DNA of 64,000 nt from NCBI RefSeq assembly GCF_019195455.1, contig NZ_JAIMBW010000001.1:1426001-1490000 (forward strand). The letters run 5' to 3'. Positions 1-12,463 of this stretch are shown here, in pieces; positions within the stretch are counted from its first letter, which is position 1, and every line of letters begins with the position of its first letter. The notes beneath the pieces were generated by a model. That model was not told the origin of the DNA. It saw only the letters and a program-made list of their open reading frames with translations, and made no database searches. The DNA is from Gymnodinialimonas phycosphaerae. GTDB taxonomy: Bacteria; Pseudomonadota; Alphaproteobacteria; Rhodobacterales; Rhodobacteraceae. A program made the position numbers and the translations under genes.

Positions 1-180
1 TTCTATTTCGGCGTCTTCGCGTGCCTCAACAGCAGCTGCACCGGCACCTCAGGCGCAGGCCAGCGATTCCCCCTCACAGGAACCCTTGTCGGTACGCCCG
101 TCTCCGCCGCCATTCCACTGCCTGCGTCGGCTCTGTTGCTGCTTGGCGGCACAGGCGTGGCCCGACGCCGCGCCGCCTGA
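1..180 (+). CDS. C-terminal part of a VPLPA/PEP-CTERM-type sorted surface protein (truncated by window start)
   Basis: The frame is open from base 1 to a TGA at 178-180 and gives 59 residues. The end has the three-part sorting tail of exported VPLPA-CTERM proteins: a short motif (IPLPAS), a hydrophobic stretch (ALLLLGG) and a basic end (ARRRAA). Proteins with such tails are secreted and then processed by an exosortase-type enzyme in the inner membrane; no exosortase is in this window. The upstream part, which would define the passenger domain, lies outside. A second protein of this class is at 43616-44302. The tail is convincing; the function of the passenger is unknown. Confidence 0.7.
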   Translation, partial: FYFGVFACLNSSCTGTSGAGQRFPLTGTLVGTPVSAAIPLPASALLLLGGTGVARRRAA

Positions 181-204
181 GCCAACGACCCTGCTCAGCC
201 CATG

Positions 205-243
205 AAAAAGCCGGGACCCGCAAGCGCAGGCCCCGGCTTTTTT
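205..243. terminator. Bidirectional rho-independent terminator
   Basis: An 11-bp inverted repeat (AAAAAGCCGGG at 205-215 and CCCGGCTTTTT at 232-242) is flanked by A-run and T-run, so it can end transcripts from both sides: the partial gene ending at 180 (plus) and acnA ending at 260 (minus). Confidence 0.85.
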
Positions 244-259
244 ACGCATTTAAAGCAGC

Positions 260-3046
<2,787 letters not shown>

Positions 3047-3153
3047 GGGTGGCTGCTCCTGTCCGGTTTGGTGCTGCGAGGTCTGTCTCTCGTGACGCAT
3101 GTGCCCGTGTTGCGCGTGGCAAACAATCGGGCAAAACGTCCCTGGGTGATTTG

Positions 3154-3169
3154 GTATGCAATCGCATAC
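3154..3169. promoter_or_regulatory. Inverted repeat, possible operator between acnA and ccmA
   Basis: GTATGC-AATC-GCATAC is a perfect 6-bp inverted repeat with a 4-base centre. It lies about 110 bp upstream of acnA and about 130 bp upstream of ccmA in the divergent spacer. The shape suits a dimeric HTH regulator such as a GntR-type protein, but the regulator is unknown. The assignment is inference from symmetry and position. Confidence 0.4.
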
Positions 3170-3300
3170 ATTGCCCCGGGCGGGGCGTCAATCACCTCAA
3201 ATCGCGCAGCCGCAAACCGCGCCCGTGTCGCTTTTCCGCCGTGCGACGGCGCATGGGTGTGCGGCGGCCCCTTCCCCACCCCAGCCAAACCCGCTACCGA

Positions 3301-3942
3301 ATGCCTATGGTTTTGACCGTCACCGATCTCGCCTGTGCCCGTGGGCCCGCGCAAGTCCTTGCGGGCGTGTCCTTTTCCCTGACGCGGGGCGAGGCGCTGA
3401 TCCTGCGTGGCCGCAATGGCGCGGGCAAGACCACCCTGCTGCGCACCTTGGCCGGGCTGACCCCGCCGATCGCGGGCACGATCGATCACGCCGAGGGCGC
3501 CATCGCCTACGCCGCCCACGCCGACGGGTTGAAGGCGCAACTGAGCGTGGCCGAGAATCTGGCGTTCTGGGCCAGCATCTTCGGGACCGACACCATCGCC
3601 CCCGCCATCGACGCCTTCGCCCTTGCCCCCCTTGCCGACCGCCCGGCGGGCGAGCTTTCGGCCGGCCAGAAGCGCCGCCTGTCCCTGGCCCGGCTGTTGG
3701 TGACAGGTCGCCCGGTCTGGGCGCTGGATGAGCCGACGGTGTCGCTTGATACCGAGAACACCGCCCGCTTCGCGGCGGCGGTGGAGGCCCATCTGCGCGG
3801 CGGCGGGGCCGCCATCATCGCCACGCATATCGACCTGGGCCTGCCCACGGCACGTACCCTCGACATATCGCCCTTCATCGCCAAGGGCCTGCCTGCCGGT
3901 GATCCCTTCGCGGACGACCCGTTCCTGGGGGCATCCCTATGA
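3301..3942 (+). CDS. ccmA: Heme exporter ATP-binding protein CcmA
   Basis: ATPase of the CcmABCD complex, which releases heme-loaded CcmE during System I cytochrome c maturation at the inner membrane. The 213-residue protein is a single ABC domain: Walker [10 protein letters not shown] at about 37-45, signature LSAGQ at 119-123, Walker B ALDEPT at 141-146. Translation probably begins at the ATG at 3301 (an ATG at 3307 is an alternative); the open frame further upstream has no family similarity. Its stop overlaps the ccmB start by 4 bp (ATGA). The order ccmABCDG matches the helABCDX operon known from Rhodobacter. Confidence 0.95.
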   Translation: MPMVLTVTDLACARGPAQVLAGVSFSLTRGEALILRGRNGAGKTTLLRTLAGLTPPIAGTIDHAEGAIAYAAHADGLKAQLSVAENLAFWASIFGTDTIAPAIDAFALAPLADRPAGELSAGQKRRLSLARLLVTGRPVWALDEPTVSLDTENTARFAAAVEAHLRGGGAAIIATHIDLGLPTARTLDISPFIAKGLPAGDPFADDPFLGASL

Positions 3943-4595
3943 TCGGGCTGCTGAAACGGGACCTTGCGTTGGCCCTGCGCGCGGGCGGGGGCTTTGGCCT
4001 CAGCCTCGCGTTCTTCCTGATCTTCACCGCTCTTGTCCCCTTCGGCATCGGGCCAGAGTCGGGCCGCCTGGCCGAAATCGCGGCGGGGCTCTTGTGGCTT
4101 GGCGCGCTGCTGGCGTGCCTCCTGTCGCTGGACCGGATCTTTCAGCTCGATTGGGAAGACGGCACGCTGGATCTGATCGCCACATCGCCGCTGCCGTTGG
4201 AAGCCGCAAGCGCCCTGAAGGCGCTGGCCCACTGGCTGACAACCGGGCTGCCGCTGGTCGCCGCCGCGCCGATCCTGGGGTTGCTGTTGAACTTGCCAGC
4301 GGCGGGGTTCCCCTGGCTGATCGCGTCGCTTGCCCTGGGCACGCCCGCCCTGTCGGCCATCGGCACCTTCGGGGCCGCGCTGACGGTCGGGATCAAGCGC
4401 GGCGGGCTGCTTTTGTCGCTGCTGGTGCTGCCGCTTTACGTCCCGACCCTGATCTTCGGCGCCCTCACCGCGACCCGAGGTGCCCAGGGCCTCGATGCCG
4501 CGACACCCCTGATCCTGACGGCCGGGATCACCCTGGGGGCCTGCGCCATTTTGCCCTTTGCAGCCGCCAGCGCGCTCCGCGTCAATCTGCGCTGA
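3939..4595 (+). CDS. ccmB: Heme exporter membrane protein CcmB
   Basis: Integral membrane partner of CcmA in the cytochrome c maturation ABC complex. It has 218 residues with about six hydrophobic helices and the usual CcmB length. The N-terminus ([17 protein letters not shown]) and the central stretch after DWEDGTLDL fit the family. It overlaps ccmA by 4 bp and is followed by ccmC, so co-translation is expected. Confidence 0.94.
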   Translation: MIGLLKRDLALALRAGGGFGLSLAFFLIFTALVPFGIGPESGRLAEIAAGLLWLGALLACLLSLDRIFQLDWEDGTLDLIATSPLPLEAASALKALAHWLTTGLPLVAAAPILGLLLNLPAAGFPWLIASLALGTPALSAIGTFGAALTVGIKRGGLLLSLLVLPLYVPTLIFGALTATRGAQGLDAATPLILTAGITLGACAILPFAAASALRVNLR

Positions 4596-4650
4596 ATTGA
4601 ACCACATCGTCGCATTGTGACGGGCAGATCGCACGCCTATGTTCGCGCCC

Positions 4651-5382
4651 ATGTCTTCTGTCTGGGAATACGCGAACCCGCGTCGGTTCATGGCAACGTC
4701 GGGTGCGCTGCTCCCCTGGGTGTCCGGGCTGGCAGCGCTTGTCCTTGTTGGCGGCCTCGTTTGGGGGTTCTTCTTCACGCCCAATGACTTCCGCCAGGGG
4801 TCTACCGTCAAGATCATCTACATCCATGTGCCCGCCGCGATCATGGCGACTTCGGCCTGGTTCATGATGCTGGTGACGTCGCTGATCTGGGTGATCCGAC
4901 GCCACCACGTCAGCGCGTTGGCCGCCAAGGCCGCCGCGCCGATCGGCATGGTGTTCACGTTGATCGGCCTGTTCACCGGGGCGGTCTGGGGTCAACCGAT
5001 GTGGGGCACCTGGTGGGAATGGGATCCGCGCCTGACCTCCTTCCTGATCCTGTTCCTCTTCTACCTGGGCTACATGGCCTTGTGGGAAGCGGTGGAAAAC
5101 CCAGACGCGGCGGCAGACCTGACCTCGGTCCTGTGCCTTGTCGGCACGGTCTTCGCCGTGATTTCGCGCTATGCGATCCTGTTCTGGAACCAGGGCCTGC
5201 ACCAGGGCGCATCGCTAAGCATGGACGCCGAAGAAAACGTCGCCGACGTCTTCGCCTATCCGTTATGGACCTGCATCGGCGGATTTTTCCTTCTGTTTCT
5301 GGCCCTTGTGCTCTACCGCACCCGGACCGAGATCAAGGCTCGCCGCCTCAAGGCGTTGATCGCGCAGGAACAGATGGCGTGA
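4651..5382 (+). CDS. ccmC: Heme transporter CcmC
   Basis: Inner-membrane heme-handling protein that delivers heme to CcmE in System I biogenesis. It has six predicted membrane helices and the tryptophan-rich heme-binding signature GTWWEWDPRLTS in a periplasmic loop, with flanking histidines. The start is ambiguous: ATG at 4639 gives four extra residues, ATG at 4651 (MSSVWEYANP) matches the common N-terminus MSxWEYANP, and neither has a strong ribosome site. The stop TGA shares its last base with the ATG of ccmD (TGATG). Confidence 0.95.
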   Translation: MSSVWEYANPRRFMATSGALLPWVSGLAALVLVGGLVWGFFFTPNDFRQGSTVKIIYIHVPAAIMATSAWFMMLVTSLIWVIRRHHVSALAAKAAAPIGMVFTLIGLFTGAVWGQPMWGTWWEWDPRLTSFLILFLFYLGYMALWEAVENPDAAADLTSVLCLVGTVFAVISRYAILFWNQGLHQGASLSMDAEENVADVFAYPLWTCIGGFFLLFLALVLYRTRTEIKARRLKALIAQEQMA

Positions 5383-5543
5383 TGGTGGATCTTGGACAAT
5401 ATGCGGTGCCGATTCTGTCGGCCTATGCCGGAACAATTGTGTGCCTTGTGGCGCTGGTCATTGCGTCGGTGGTTCGTGCGCGGCGAATCGCGAAGCGCTT
5501 GGCCGACGTCGAGGCGCGCAGAAAATCCGGAGCGACATCATGA
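5382..5543 (+). CDS. ccmD: Heme exporter small protein CcmD
   Basis: A 53-residue single-span membrane protein (MVDLGQYAVPILSAYAG..., then a basic cytoplasmic tail rich in Arg/Lys). Length, topology and position between ccmC and ccmG identify CcmD, which helps release holo-CcmE from CcmABC. The ATG overlaps the ccmC stop by 1 bp and its own stop overlaps the ccmG start by 4 bp. Confidence 0.93.
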   Translation: MVDLGQYAVPILSAYAGTIVCLVALVIASVVRARRIAKRLADVEARRKSGATS

Positions 5544-6133
5544 AGTGGCTGATGGTCATACCGCTGGTCATCACCGCCGGTCTGTTTGCCATGATGGGGT
5601 TGCAATTGGCCAACAACCGCGATGCCCAGAACACGGGCGTCGACACGCAATCCCTGCCCTCGGCGCAGCAGGGTCACCCGGCCCCGCCGCTCAACCTGGA
5701 GGTGCTGCCGGGCACGCCGCTTCTTACCCGTGACGCGTTGGAGGGCGAGGGTCTGGTGATCCTCAACTTCTTCGCCTCCTGGTGTCCGCCGTGCCGGGCC
5801 GAACATCCGACGCTGACGGCCTTGGCCGAGGCGGGCGTTCCGCTTTACGGGGTGAATTATCGCGATCGCGAGGTTCAGGCCCTGTCGTTTCTGGACGAAC
5901 TCGGGAACCCCTATGATCTGATCGGCACCGATGCCGAGGCCCGCAATGGCCGCGACTGGGGTGTCGTCGCCATGCCTGAGACGTTCTTCATTGACGGCGA
6001 TGGGGTGATCGTTCTGCATTTCCGTGGGCCAATCGTGCGGCGATCCCTGGATAACCAGATCCGCCCGATCCTGGCCGAGGCCGGATACACCTTGCCTGAT
6101 CTTCGCCCCCTGGGTGTCGCCGAAACGAACTAG
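5540..6133 (+). CDS. ccmG: Thiol:disulfide interchange protein CcmG (HelX/DsbE family)
   Basis: Periplasmic membrane-anchored thioredoxin-fold reductase that keeps apocytochrome c CXXCH cysteines reduced for heme attachment. It has 197 residues: an N-terminal uncleaved anchor (about residues 4-22), then the thioredoxin domain with active site FFASWCPPC (Cys82, Cys85) and the cis-proline segment GVVAMPETF. The ATG at 5540 overlaps the ccmD stop. The cluster lacks ccmE, ccmF and ccmH, which must be elsewhere. Confidence 0.95.
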   Translation: MKWLMVIPLVITAGLFAMMGLQLANNRDAQNTGVDTQSLPSAQQGHPAPPLNLEVLPGTPLLTRDALEGEGLVILNFFASWCPPCRAEHPTLTALAEAGVPLYGVNYRDREVQALSFLDELGNPYDLIGTDAEARNGRDWGVVAMPETFFIDGDGVIVLHFRGPIVRRSLDNQIRPILAEAGYTLPDLRPLGVAETN

Positions 6134-6354
6134 CGCGCCGCGCCGCCTGGCAAACATGTCCGCCGCAGGCCGGGGCCGGCTGTGCGGTCCTGCCCCTGCG
6201 CGCGCTCCAACGCCCTTGCTCTCACAACGATGCGCGCCCAAAGCCTGACGGTGCCAGAGTAACGGTGTCGGCGCGGCTACCAGGCCGACGCCTAGCCCCG
6301 GCCCCATCATCCAGCCCCGACGTCCGGCCCAAATGTCCGGGCCCGACGTCCGCC

Positions 6355-6852
6355 TTAGTAGATGTAGCGAATTTGATCCGACCAGAACCGCTCGATCCGT
6401 TTGAGCGAATGGTTCAGGCGGTCCACGCCGTCGGCGCTCAGCACGCCCTGCTTCTCCAGCCCTTCGGAGTGGCGCTCGAACAGCCCATCGACAGTGTCAC
6501 GCACATGGCGGCCCTTCTCGGTCAAGCGCACCCGGACCGAGCGGCGGTCGATCTCGCATTTCTGGTGGTGCATGTAGCCCATATCGACCAGCTTCTTAAG
6601 ATTGTAGCTGACGTTGGAGCCTTGGTAATAGCCGCGAGACTTCAATTCCCCGGCCGTCACCTCATTGTCGCCGATGTTGAACAACAACAGCGCCTGGACG
6701 GCGTTGATGTCCAGCACCCCCAGCCGTTCGAATTCATCCTTGATCACATCTAGAAGCAGCCGATGCAGGCGCTCCACCATGGCAAGGGATTCCAGATAGC
6801 CCACCAGGAACCCGGACTGGGTCGGTGAGGCAAGGGGCGCATGCATACTCAT
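6355..6852 (-). CDS. MarR-family winged-helix transcriptional regulator
   Basis: A 165-residue cytoplasmic DNA-binding protein with a winged-helix core. The segment ALLLFNIGDNEVTAGELKSR leads into a recognition region (YYQGSNVSYNLKKLVDMGYM), and the wing is QKCEIDRRSVRVRLTEKG. The arrangement (helix, HTH, DxRS/RxxxLT wing) is typical of MarR dimers. The start at 6852 has GGAG 9 nt upstream; the longer open frame is not supported. Targets are unknown. It stands alone, convergent with ccmG. Confidence 0.85.
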   Translation of the reverse strand: MSMHAPLASPTQSGFLVGYLESLAMVERLHRLLLDVIKDEFERLGVLDINAVQALLLFNIGDNEVTAGELKSRGYYQGSNVSYNLKKLVDMGYMHHQKCEIDRRSVRVRLTEKGRHVRDTVDGLFERHSEGLEKQGVLSADGVDRLNHSLKRIERFWSDQIRYIY

Positions 6853-6956
6853 GATTTCAGGCTCCGCAATCAATGCTTTCGCCGTAGATTCGGGGAAAAA
6901 CACGAACATTCCGTTAAGCCACAAAAGGTCTTTGGAAATGAGAGGCTTAGCCGCCC

Positions 6957-7232
6957 TCAGGCACCCCGCCCCAGGGTCGGGCGCATGTCTGCGCCGATCC
7001 GTTCGATCATCTCGGCCAGCTCTGAAGGCGCCTCCGCCTGGCCCGAAACCCATTGATAAAGGTCGTGATCGGACTCCGCCATCACGCCCTCGAACGCGTC
7101 CAGCGTCGCATCATCGGCATCCCCCAGGTTCCGGTCCGCCCATCCGCCAAGGATCAGGTCCATTTCCTTGATCCCCCGGTGCCACGCCCGCAGCCGCAGC
7201 CGCTTCAGCCGGATCTCGCGCGTCTCGCTCAT
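6957..7232 (-). CDS. sdhE: FAD assembly factor SdhE (succinate dehydrogenase assembly factor 2)
   Basis: A 91-residue protein that promotes covalent flavinylation of succinate dehydrogenase subunit SdhA. The diagnostic RGxxE motif is present (HRGIKEMD, residues 18-25) in the all-helical DUF339 fold. Its ATG overlaps the stop of the upstream XRE regulator by 4 bp, so the two are translationally coupled. Confidence 0.93.
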   Translation of the reverse strand: MSETREIRLKRLRLRAWHRGIKEMDLILGGWADRNLGDADDATLDAFEGVMAESDHDLYQWVSGQAEAPSELAEMIERIGADMRPTLGRGA

Positions 7233-7630
7233 GGGTTGCCCAACGCCGCGCGCAGGCGCTTCTCGATGCGGCCCATCCGCTCGGCCAGGGACACCTGCTC
7301 CTGGCGCATCTGGCGCAGGTCGATCAGGATCTTCTCCACATCCGCATCAACAGGATCGGTCAACTCGGGGCTATCGAGGCCTTCGCCCTGCCCCGCCAGC
7401 AACCACATCATCGATACGCCCAGAATGCCCGCCAACGTCCCCAGCTTGTTGGCACGCGGCTCGGATTGGTCATTCTCCCACCCTCGGATCGTCTTGACCT
7501 TCACGCCCAGACGTTTGGCCAACTCGGGCTGGGTCAGCCCGGCCGCTTCCCGCGCGCCGGTGACCCGATCCCCGAAGGTCGTCGTCTCCGCATCGAACCA
7601 GGTGGCCCCTTCAAGTGACGTGTCGTCCAT
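7229..7630 (-). CDS. XRE-family helix-turn-helix regulator
   Basis: A 133-residue protein. The HTH_3 domain spans about residues 20-75 (RVTGAREAAGLTQPELAKRL, then VKVKTIRGWENDQSEPRANK). The C-terminal third is a charged helix with leucine spacing (EKILIDLRQMRQEQVSLAER), probably for oligomerisation. It is coupled to sdhE and divergent from the aminotransferase gene, with about 107 bp between the starts. This pairing with sdhE seems common in the group, but the targets are not known. Confidence 0.85.
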   Translation of the reverse strand: MDDTSLEGATWFDAETTTFGDRVTGAREAAGLTQPELAKRLGVKVKTIRGWENDQSEPRANKLGTLAGILGVSMMWLLAGQGEGLDSPELTDPVDADVEKILIDLRQMRQEQVSLAERMGRIEKRLRAALGNP

Positions 7631-7653
7631 GGGAATCTCCTTCTAGAGGTTGA

Positions 7654-8940
<1,287 letters not shown>

Positions 8941-8946
8941 GGGCCA

Positions 8947-8984
8947 GCGCCCCGCCCCGCTGATGTGGGGTGGGGCGCGGGTTT
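8947..8984 (+). terminator. Candidate terminator after the aminotransferase gene
   Basis: A 12-bp GC-rich inverted repeat (arms 8947-8958 and 8967-8978, one G-T pair, 8-base loop) begins 6 bases after the stop. The following T-run is short (GGGTTTC), so termination efficiency is uncertain. Confidence 0.55.
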
Positions 8985-9029
8985 CGGCCCTTAGCTGCTA
9001 TTCGTTGCATGCTCTTTCGCCGCAGCGCA

Positions 9030-9110
9030 GCTTCCCCAAAACGGACATTCGTCCGTTGCGCAGCATTCGGACCCAATTTGGGGCGGCACTGCGGACAAGG
9101 CCGGTGTTTC
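9030..9110. repeat. Degenerate intergenic repeat, copy 1
   Basis: Contains GCAGCTTCCCCAAAACGGAC, related to segments at about 11750 and 16697. No coding potential. See the finding on the dispersed element. Confidence 0.35.
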
Positions 9111-9164
9111 GCCTCATGGTTGCAATTATTTCTAGAATTGCGGCATTCGAGTATCCGGTCCGTC

Positions 9165-9836
9165 TCAGTGGCCCAGATAGGCCGATGCTATTCCGAATGC
9201 TCCGACTGCGATCAGGCTCAGCGCCCAGACGATGTCGAGGTTAAACCACGTGCGCGACAGGAATTTCAGACCCAACCAGCGGTAGATGATCACGGCGATA
9301 GCGCCGCCTGCCACCGTCATTGAAAACGTATGGACGGCAGCGACGGCGAAGGCCGTGAGGACATTGCTGGACATCAACGCCTGTGCCGCCAAATGCCCAG
9401 TCTCTTCCGCCCCTATGCCGCAAATGCCGAGGTAGATAGGGACAAGCATCAAGCCCGCTCCGTGGGCTGTGGCGGCAAGGAACGACCAGAGCGCCAGACG
9501 GGCCGGGTGAACGCGCGCTAGGATTTTTGGGTGACGGCGGTTGATCAGCAAGTAGACGCCCATGGCGATCACCACGACGCCCGCGCCGATGCGAATTTGC
9601 GCCTCCCACGCCACCAAGACGATCATGAGCGAGAACGGCAGCAGGATGCCGATCATCGCGAGGAAATGGCCGAACGCCAGCATCGCCAGCGCCTTTGGCA
9701 TGGCGCTCGGCTTACGCTCCATCAGGGCCGCCGACACCGCAAGGGGCCAGCCCATTCCGGGGTTCAATCCATGGTACAGGCCCGAAAAAATGACGGCCCC
9801 CCAAAGGGCCGCCATAGTGTTCAGATCACCGAACAT
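9165..9836 (-). CDS. Multi-pass membrane protein coupled to methanethiol oxidase
   Basis: Not confidently assigned. The 223-residue protein has about six hydrophobic helices and recurring His/Gly motifs within or near membrane segments: GLYHGLNPGMGWPLAV, AFGHFLAMIG, AATAHGAGLML and AVHTFSMTVAGG. Such repeated intramembrane histidines resemble metal-handling exporters of the NicO/HupE/LysE-like superfamily, but I do not see the HX4-DH signature of RcnA. It starts 14 bases after the stop of the methanethiol oxidase gene on the same strand, so it is probably its operon partner. A role in metal supply or in export of a sulfur product is inference. Confidence 0.7.
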   Translation of the reverse strand: MFGDLNTMAALWGAVIFSGLYHGLNPGMGWPLAVSAALMERKPSAMPKALAMLAFGHFLAMIGILLPFSLMIVLVAWEAQIRIGAGVVVIAMGVYLLINRRHPKILARVHPARLALWSFLAATAHGAGLMLVPIYLGICGIGAEETGHLAAQALMSSNVLTAFAVAAVHTFSMTVAGGAIAVIIYRWLGLKFLSRTWFNLDIVWALSLIAVGAFGIASAYLGH

Positions 9837-9850
9837 TCAGACGCCAGCCT

Positions 9851-11251
9851 TCAAACGGACGGGTAGCAGAAGCTATCGGTTGAACAATCACCGCCCTCCA
9901 ACCGGATCTGGTGCGATCGCAAGCCCTTGGGGAAGTCGATGTAGAAGCCCTTGTTCAACGTAAGGCCCCCGTTCTCGCCGACATCCGCCATGACCATCTG
10001 CCCACCCTCATCATCGGGGTAGAACTGATCGTCCCATGTGGAATAGAGCGAGTTGGTCCAATAGACGCGTTTGCCATCGCGGCTGATCTCTACCATCTGC
10101 GGGCCGTAGGCGAAGGGCTTGCCGTTGGGGTGTGCCGCCCCCTTGGCGATGCCGCCGACTTCGACCTTACCGACGAGCTTTGGGTTGAACGGGTCGGAGA
10201 CGTCATATTGATGCATCTCCCCCAAGCCCCAACACGCGACGTAGAGGTATTTGTCATCAAGGCTGAGGTCGATGTCTGTGACCAGCGGTGGCACCGCGCC
10301 GAAACCCTTCAGAAGCGGCGGCAGATTGTCGGCGTCCTCTGGCCGCGGATCAATGGTGATAACCTTCTTGGCCTGCCACACGCCGTCGTCATCGCGCCAC
10401 CACGTGAAGATCGCGCCTTGCAGGTTGGTGGTATCGACCACGACACCACAGAAGCCATAGGACTTGGTGGGATCATGAGCGGGCCGGATTTCCAGCGCCA
10501 TCTGGTAGTTCTCGCCCAGATCGATGGTCTGAATGTTCTTGCGCGCCCGCAGGTCCCAGAAATGGATCGAGTGGCCGTATTTGTTGGATAGAAGATCCTC
10601 TGGCACCACGCCGTTCTCAAACTGAGGCGGCAGGCCCCATTCGGACGACACCATGTAGTCCTGCGGCAGATTCCACCAGAAATCGTAGTGCTTGTCCTGC
10701 GCGCCACGGTCCATCTCATAGCGGCCGATGATTTCGAACGTCTCGCAATCCATGATGAAGATGCCAGGGGGGCCATCGGTCCCGTCCTTGCCACCGCCGC
10801 CGAGGGTGCTCACGTAGATGCCTTCGGGCCCGCAGTGGATCGTGTGGGGGCGCGAATAGCCGGTCTTGGCAAACAGCTCTTCCGGCTCAATCGTCTTGTG
10901 GATATGCGCCTTCAGGGGGTCTTTCACGTCAATGATATAGATGCGTGAGGATCGGATGCCCGGCACGATCAGGTAGCGGCGCTCAAGAAACGCATGTCCC
11001 GTCAGCGGCGACAAGGACGAGGAACAGGCGTTCCAGCCAAAGTGATGAAATTCGTCGCCCTTGTTGGGCACAATCACCTGATGAACGATTTCCCCGTAGG
11101 TTTCGGATTTCGGGTTCAGGTCGATCACGGCGATGCCATCGGATTGTGAGCCATCGGGGCTCAGCATCACTGTGAAGGCGTAGTTCTCCACCGGGGCTTG
11201 CATGGCAAGCTTTGGGGATGCGTGAAATGTTGGATCAGGTCGTAGGTTCAT
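9851..11251 (-). CDS. mtoX: Methanethiol oxidase (SBP56/selenium-binding protein family)
   Basis: Oxidises methanethiol to formaldehyde, hydrogen sulfide and hydrogen peroxide in characterised copper-dependent bacterial members. The 466-residue beta-propeller protein shows strong family motifs: DEFHHFGWNACSSS near the N-terminus, PHTIHCGPEGIYVSTLG, WWNLPQDYMVSSEWG, HSIHFWDLRAR, LSLDDKYLYVACWG and a C-terminal RSHQIRLEGGDCSTDSFC. The conserved His and Cys residues are candidate copper ligands. The start at 11251 follows GGGAGG; no export signal is apparent. The usual partner genes SCO1/senC and mauG are absent; a membrane protein follows instead. Confidence 0.9.
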   Translation of the reverse strand: MNLRPDPTFHASPKLAMQAPVENYAFTVMLSPDGSQSDGIAVIDLNPKSETYGEIVHQVIVPNKGDEFHHFGWNACSSSLSPLTGHAFLERRYLIVPGIRSSRIYIIDVKDPLKAHIHKTIEPEELFAKTGYSRPHTIHCGPEGIYVSTLGGGGKDGTDGPPGIFIMDCETFEIIGRYEMDRGAQDKHYDFWWNLPQDYMVSSEWGLPPQFENGVVPEDLLSNKYGHSIHFWDLRARKNIQTIDLGENYQMALEIRPAHDPTKSYGFCGVVVDTTNLQGAIFTWWRDDDGVWQAKKVITIDPRPEDADNLPPLLKGFGAVPPLVTDIDLSLDDKYLYVACWGLGEMHQYDVSDPFNPKLVGKVEVGGIAKGAAHPNGKPFAYGPQMVEISRDGKRVYWTNSLYSTWDDQFYPDDEGGQMVMADVGENGGLTLNKGFYIDFPKGLRSHQIRLEGGDCSTDSFCYPSV

Positions 11252-11837
11252 AGTGGTCCTCCCATTTGCGAAAAGACCCGCTTTGGCGGGGTAGGTTTTT
11301 TGGGCCAAAGGGCCGAAATAGCGGGGTCTCCTCCCCCCGGTCTTCATACTTGCCTAACCGTCACGTAGCGCCACTTTTCTGGCCGCCGCAGATGAAGCCT
11401 GCTCCTTCAGCTTAAAGACAAACGCCAGAAAACCAGCGTCCCTCAGATCACTATGCGCAAAAAAAAGAGTCTGGCAATCAATTGTCTGACATTTGAGTAT
11501 GCTTTTGCTTTTCGCATCGCTTGGACGGCAGGTTCATAGGATCACGACCAGTCTTGATACGCCTATTCAAACCCGTCGGAGTGATGTCGCGCCGTGGAGC
11601 GGTTCGGGTTGTGTGTAGATCAGACGCGCGCAGATTGGGGACGAAGCGGGATTTGGCTGCAGTGCCGCGCCCATAGGCAGTCTTGGAAACACTTCGAATG
11701 CGTTAACGGCCCACACCTGCCATTGATCGACCGCCTCGATACCGCATTGCAGCTTCCGCAAAGCGGCCATACGCCGCAAACGGAGCAATGGCGACCCGCG
11801 GATGTCAGCTAAGACGGACGAAACGGCCATTGCCCGC
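11252..11837. other. Gene-free stretch with degenerate repeat
   Basis: 586 bases without a convincing gene. It must hold the mtoX promoter (minus). The part near 11740-11865 holds a degenerate repeat copy (GCAGCTTCCGCAAAGCGGCC). Small open frames here (for example 11567-11830 minus) have no recognisable similarity or ribosome site. Confidence 0.5.
11750..11771. repeat. Degenerate intergenic repeat, copy 2
   Basis: Reads GCAGCTTCCGCAAAGCGGCC and continues into several GCGG/ACGG-type fragments up to about 11865. It is the best-preserved of the copies related to 9030-9110 and 16697-16745. Confidence 0.4.
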
Positions 11838-12386
11838 CTAAGGACAAAGGTCCGCTTTGGGAAGACGCACCCAGAGAAAGCCGATCAGAAGCGCAAGTAG
11901 GACAGCCAAAGTTGTGAGGACCGATTTAACAAGTGTGGCTGTGCTGGCGGCATATACCAGTGGAATTGAGACCTCTGGCCAACTCCAGATCATCGCCGCG
12001 ATTCCAATGTTTTCGACATAATCGAACACGGCACAGCCAACCGAAAGAATTATGCCCGGGCGAACAAGCTTGCTGCCGGGCATACGTCGCCCAAGCCAGA
12101 TGAACGTGGCGATCAAAGTCAGCGCGAGCATGGCCGGGTAAAGCGTATCCAGAGTGATCTGGTAACGGAGGTAATAAGCGCGCCCTTCCGCCCCCAAGGC
12201 TTCAAGAAGCGTCGCGGCGTCTGTGGGATCATAGCCAAGCGGACGCATATCGAATGGCACCTGTCCCGAGACAGCTTCGATGTGGACAAGCGTGACGCTG
12301 ATCATCAGCACGTAGATGACTGTCGCTATCACCCCGCAGCCCAGGGCGGCAAATCCGATGTACCTTGAAAGACCTGTGTGAATCAT
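11838..12386 (-). CDS. Four-helix integral membrane protein of unknown function
   Basis: Not recognised. The 182-residue protein has four hydrophobic helices (about 11-35, 80-102, 113-138 and 150-175) and an extracytoplasmic loop with an acidic/Tyr-rich segment (AEGRAYYLRYQITLDTLYP). The start at 12386 has an excellent ribosome site, AAGGAGGT, 6-7 nt upstream. It is divergent from a Crp-like regulator 77 bp away, which suggests control by that regulator. Confidence 0.75.
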   Translation of the reverse strand: MIHTGLSRYIGFAALGCGVIATVIYVLMISVTLVHIEAVSGQVPFDMRPLGYDPTDAATLLEALGAEGRAYYLRYQITLDTLYPAMLALTLIATFIWLGRRMPGSKLVRPGIILSVGCAVFDYVENIGIAAMIWSWPEVSIPLVYAASTATLVKSVLTTLAVLLALLIGFLWVRLPKADLCP

Positions 12387-12463
12387 TTTGGGACCTCCTT
12401 GATCTGTTCCAAGTTGCCCTTGGGTGAAGCCACGCGCATTATCATTTGATAAGGCATGCCAAG

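Noticed and set aside
3507..4817. 436-codon minus-strand frame across ccmA-ccmC
   Set aside because: Lies opposite three confident ccm genes and has low-complexity Gln/Arg composition.
11567..11830. Possible 87-residue minus-strand protein
   Set aside because: No ribosome site and it overlaps a degenerate repeat; sequence matches no family I know.
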